The notes below the pieces were generated by a model. It searched no databases. It saw only the letters and a program-made list of their open reading frames with translations, and was not told where the DNA came from. A program made the position numbers and the translations under genes. A stretch of 64,000 bases of DNA from Calothrix parasitica NIES-267 (GTDB lineage: Bacteria; Cyanobacteriota; Cyanobacteriia; Cyanobacteriales; Nostocaceae). This document shows positions 62,202 through 64,000 of the stretch, piece by piece (the first letter of the stretch is position 1; each line of letters opens with the position of its first letter). Location: positions 62,001-126,000 of the forward strand of contig NZ_AP018227.1 of NCBI RefSeq assembly GCF_002368095.1, in the 5' to 3' direction.

Positions 62202-63284
62202 TTAACCGTTGATTGCAGGAGCGCTGATTGCTACAGGAGCAGTTTCACCAGCAGCTAAATCAAGTGGGAAGTTGTGTGCATTTCTTTCGTGCATTACTTC
62301 CATACCCAAGTTAGCTCTGTTCAATACATCAGCCCAGGTGCTTACAACTCTACCGCTAGAATCGATTACAGACTGGTTGAAGTTGAAACCGTTCAAGTTG
62401 AAAGCCATTGTGCTTACACCCAAAGCGGTGAACCAGATTCCGACTACAGGCCATGCAGCTAAGAAGAAGTGCAAGCTACGGCTGTTGTTGAAGGAAGCAT
62501 ATTGGAAGATTAAACGACCAAAGTAACCGTGAGCAGCTACGATGTTGTAGGTTTCTTCTTCTTGACCGAACTTATAACCGTAGTTCTGAGATTCGGTTTC
62601 GGTTGTTTCACGTACCAAAGAGGAGGTTACCAAAGAACCGTGCATAGCACTGAACAAGGAACCACCGAATACACCTGCTACACCCAACTGGTGGAAGGGG
62701 TGCATCAAGATGTTGTGTTCAGCTTGGAACACGAACATGAAATTGAAGGTACCGGAAATACCTAAAGGCATACCATCGGAGAAAGAACCTTGACCAATGG
62801 GGTATACCAAGAATACTGCGGTTGCTGCTGCTACAGGAGCGGAGAAAGCAACACAGATCCAAGGGCGCATACCTAGACGGTAGGATAATTCCCATTCACG
62901 TCCTAAGTAGCAAAATACTCCAATCAAGAAGTGGAAACATACCAACTGGTAAGGACCACCGTTATACAACCACTCATCTAGAGAAGCTGCTTCCCAGATT
63001 GGGTAGAAGTGTAAACCGATTGCGTTTGAAGAAGGAACAACTGCACCGGAGATGATGTTGTTTCCATAAATCAAAGAACCTGCAACAGGCTCGCGGATAC
63101 CATCGATATCTACAGGAGGTGCTGCTACGAATGCGATGATGAAACAGGTGATTGCAGATAGTAGTGTAGGAATCATCAACACGCCAAACCAACCGATATA
63201 TAGGCGGTTATTGGTGCTGGTAATCCATCCACAGAACTGCTCCCACGCACTGGCGCTTTCGCGTCTTTGTAATGTGGTTGTCAT
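62202..63284 (-). CDS. psbA: Photosystem II reaction centre protein D1, high-light type (Glu130)
   Basis: Thylakoid membrane protein holding the oxygen-evolving Mn cluster and the QB site. 360 aa with five transmembrane helices, redox-active Tyr161 region, Mn ligands and the C-terminal processing site after LDLA (Ala344), leaving a 16-residue extension. Residue 130 counts out as Glu ([11 protein letters not shown]), the D1:2 form associated with high light in characterised cyanobacteria, as opposed to Gln130. The ATG at 63284 is accepted. Promoter signals should lie in 63300-63370; a TATATA box near 63336 is a candidate -10. A terminator follows at 62123. Several psbA copies are expected in the genome. 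Confidence 0.97.
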   Translation of the reverse strand: MTTTLQRRESASAWEQFCGWITSTNNRLYIGWFGVLMIPTLLSAITCFIIAFVAAPPVDIDGIREPVAGSLIYGNNIISGAVVPSSNAIGLHFYPIWEAASLDEWLYNGGPYQLVCFHFLIGVFCYLGREWELSYRLGMRPWICVAFSAPVAAATAVFLVYPIGQGSFSDGMPLGISGTFNFMFVFQAEHNILMHPFHQLGVAGVFGGSLFSAMHGSLVTSSLVRETTETESQNYGYKFGQEEETYNIVAAHGYFGRLIFQYASFNNSRSLHFFLAAWPVVGIWFTALGVSTMAFNLNGFNFNQSVIDSSGRVVSTWADVLNRANLGMEVMHERNAHNFPLDLAAGETAPVAISAPAING

Positions 63285-63427
63285 GGTTCAGATAATTGCG
63301 TTTTTATGATTTGGTAAGTCTTTTTACTCACCTGTATATACATTAACGGAATGTTTACGTTTTGTAAAGGGATTTTAATTAAGTTTGTTTTATACAACTG
63401 ATTAATTTCTGTTATCAGCGAACATTT

Positions 63428-63530
63428 CAGTGAGCAGTGAACAGTGAACAGTGAACAGTTAACAGTGAGCAGTGAGCAGTGAACAGTGAACAGTGAACAG
63501 TGAACAGTGAGCAGTGAGCAGTTAACAGTT
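63428..63530. repeat. Long heptamer tandem repeat (CAGTGAA/CAGTGAG)
   Basis: About fourteen 7 bp units with A/G variation, upstream of psbA. It supports an open frame across 63281-63571 which is not a gene. Confidence 0.9.
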
Positions 63531-63583
63531 AATTTCTCTACCCCTTCTTCCCCCTCTCCCCATCTCCCCATCTCCCCATCATC

Positions 63584-63934
<351 letters not shown>

Positions 63935-64000
63935 TTATTTGTTCTCATAGTTCGTCAATTTTTAATGATAGGACGGAGAGATGAACAATGAACAATATTA

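Noticed and set aside
63281-63571. Minus-strand open frame of 96 codons upstream of psbA
   Set aside because: It is produced by the heptamer repeat (CAGTGAA units); the protein is a repeating VNCSLLTVHCS pattern with no family features.

Overview
The window comes from a cyanobacterium, most likely a filamentous, low-GC, Nostocales-type strain. The evidence is psbA, petJ (cytochrome c6), nblA, a CoaR/CoaT pair, cyanobacterial group 2 sigma factor signatures, HIP1 sites (GCGATCGC) inside several genes, and many heptamer short tandem repeats between genes. Species-level placement is not possible from the sequence alone. No rRNA, tRNA or CRISPR array was recognised.

Layout. 0-25 kb is mainly housekeeping and accessory: the end of a hybrid histidine kinase, priA with a repeat-filled insert, a group 2 sigma factor with a hairpin leader, petJ, a TPR protein, an alpha-amylase, a proline-rich membrane protein, mnmG, a VanY-like peptidase, a Ser/Thr kinase, nblA, then PP2C phosphatase and ABC1 kinase genes in tandem, and a LysR regulator preceded by a repeat-rich 1.3 kb stretch. 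recR follows at 25.2-25.8 kb without a normal start codon.

26-58 kb is a metal-homeostasis island broken by other genes. It has a thrS-orf-DUF1636-cobW operon, an ArsR sensor with a small CDF-type transporter, a second cobW, coaT/coaR, a three-gene operon (degenerate CobW-like P-loop protein plus two altered calcineurin-like phosphoesterases), folE, hemB, znuA divergent from znuC-znuB, and a flavoprotein. Sites resembling the Zur operator (TGATAAT-N-ATTATCA) lie just upstream of thrS, cobW-2, the P-loop/phosphoesterase operon, hemB, znuA, znuCB and the flavoprotein, with a weak one at folE. This is a clustered zinc-starvation response: high-affinity uptake, GTPase metallochaperones, and spare or zinc-independent copies of metalloenzymes. 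Between folE and hemB there seems to be the scar of a deleted third cobW gene.

Inserted in the island are a 1.65 kDa-residue-scale (about 1,650 aa) SF1 helicase-nuclease of the DUF4011 type with internally duplicated modules, an Rpn-like nuclease, a WD40 protein, a secreted CHAP-domain protein with propeller-like repeats, and a DUF4351-type protein. 58-64 kb holds a GNAT acetyltransferase, an SLH-FAD oxidoreductase fusion coupled to an ankyrin protein, psbA (Glu130, high-light type) with a clear terminator, and a HIT protein.

The intergenic DNA is rich in small mobile-looking inverted repeats: a 107 bp element that supplies the stop codon of cobW-1, a 126 bp element with 13 bp terminal inverted repeats and a degenerate second copy, a 272 bp element with 14 bp terminal inverted repeats, and families of AGAAACCCGG and GAGACG palindromes.
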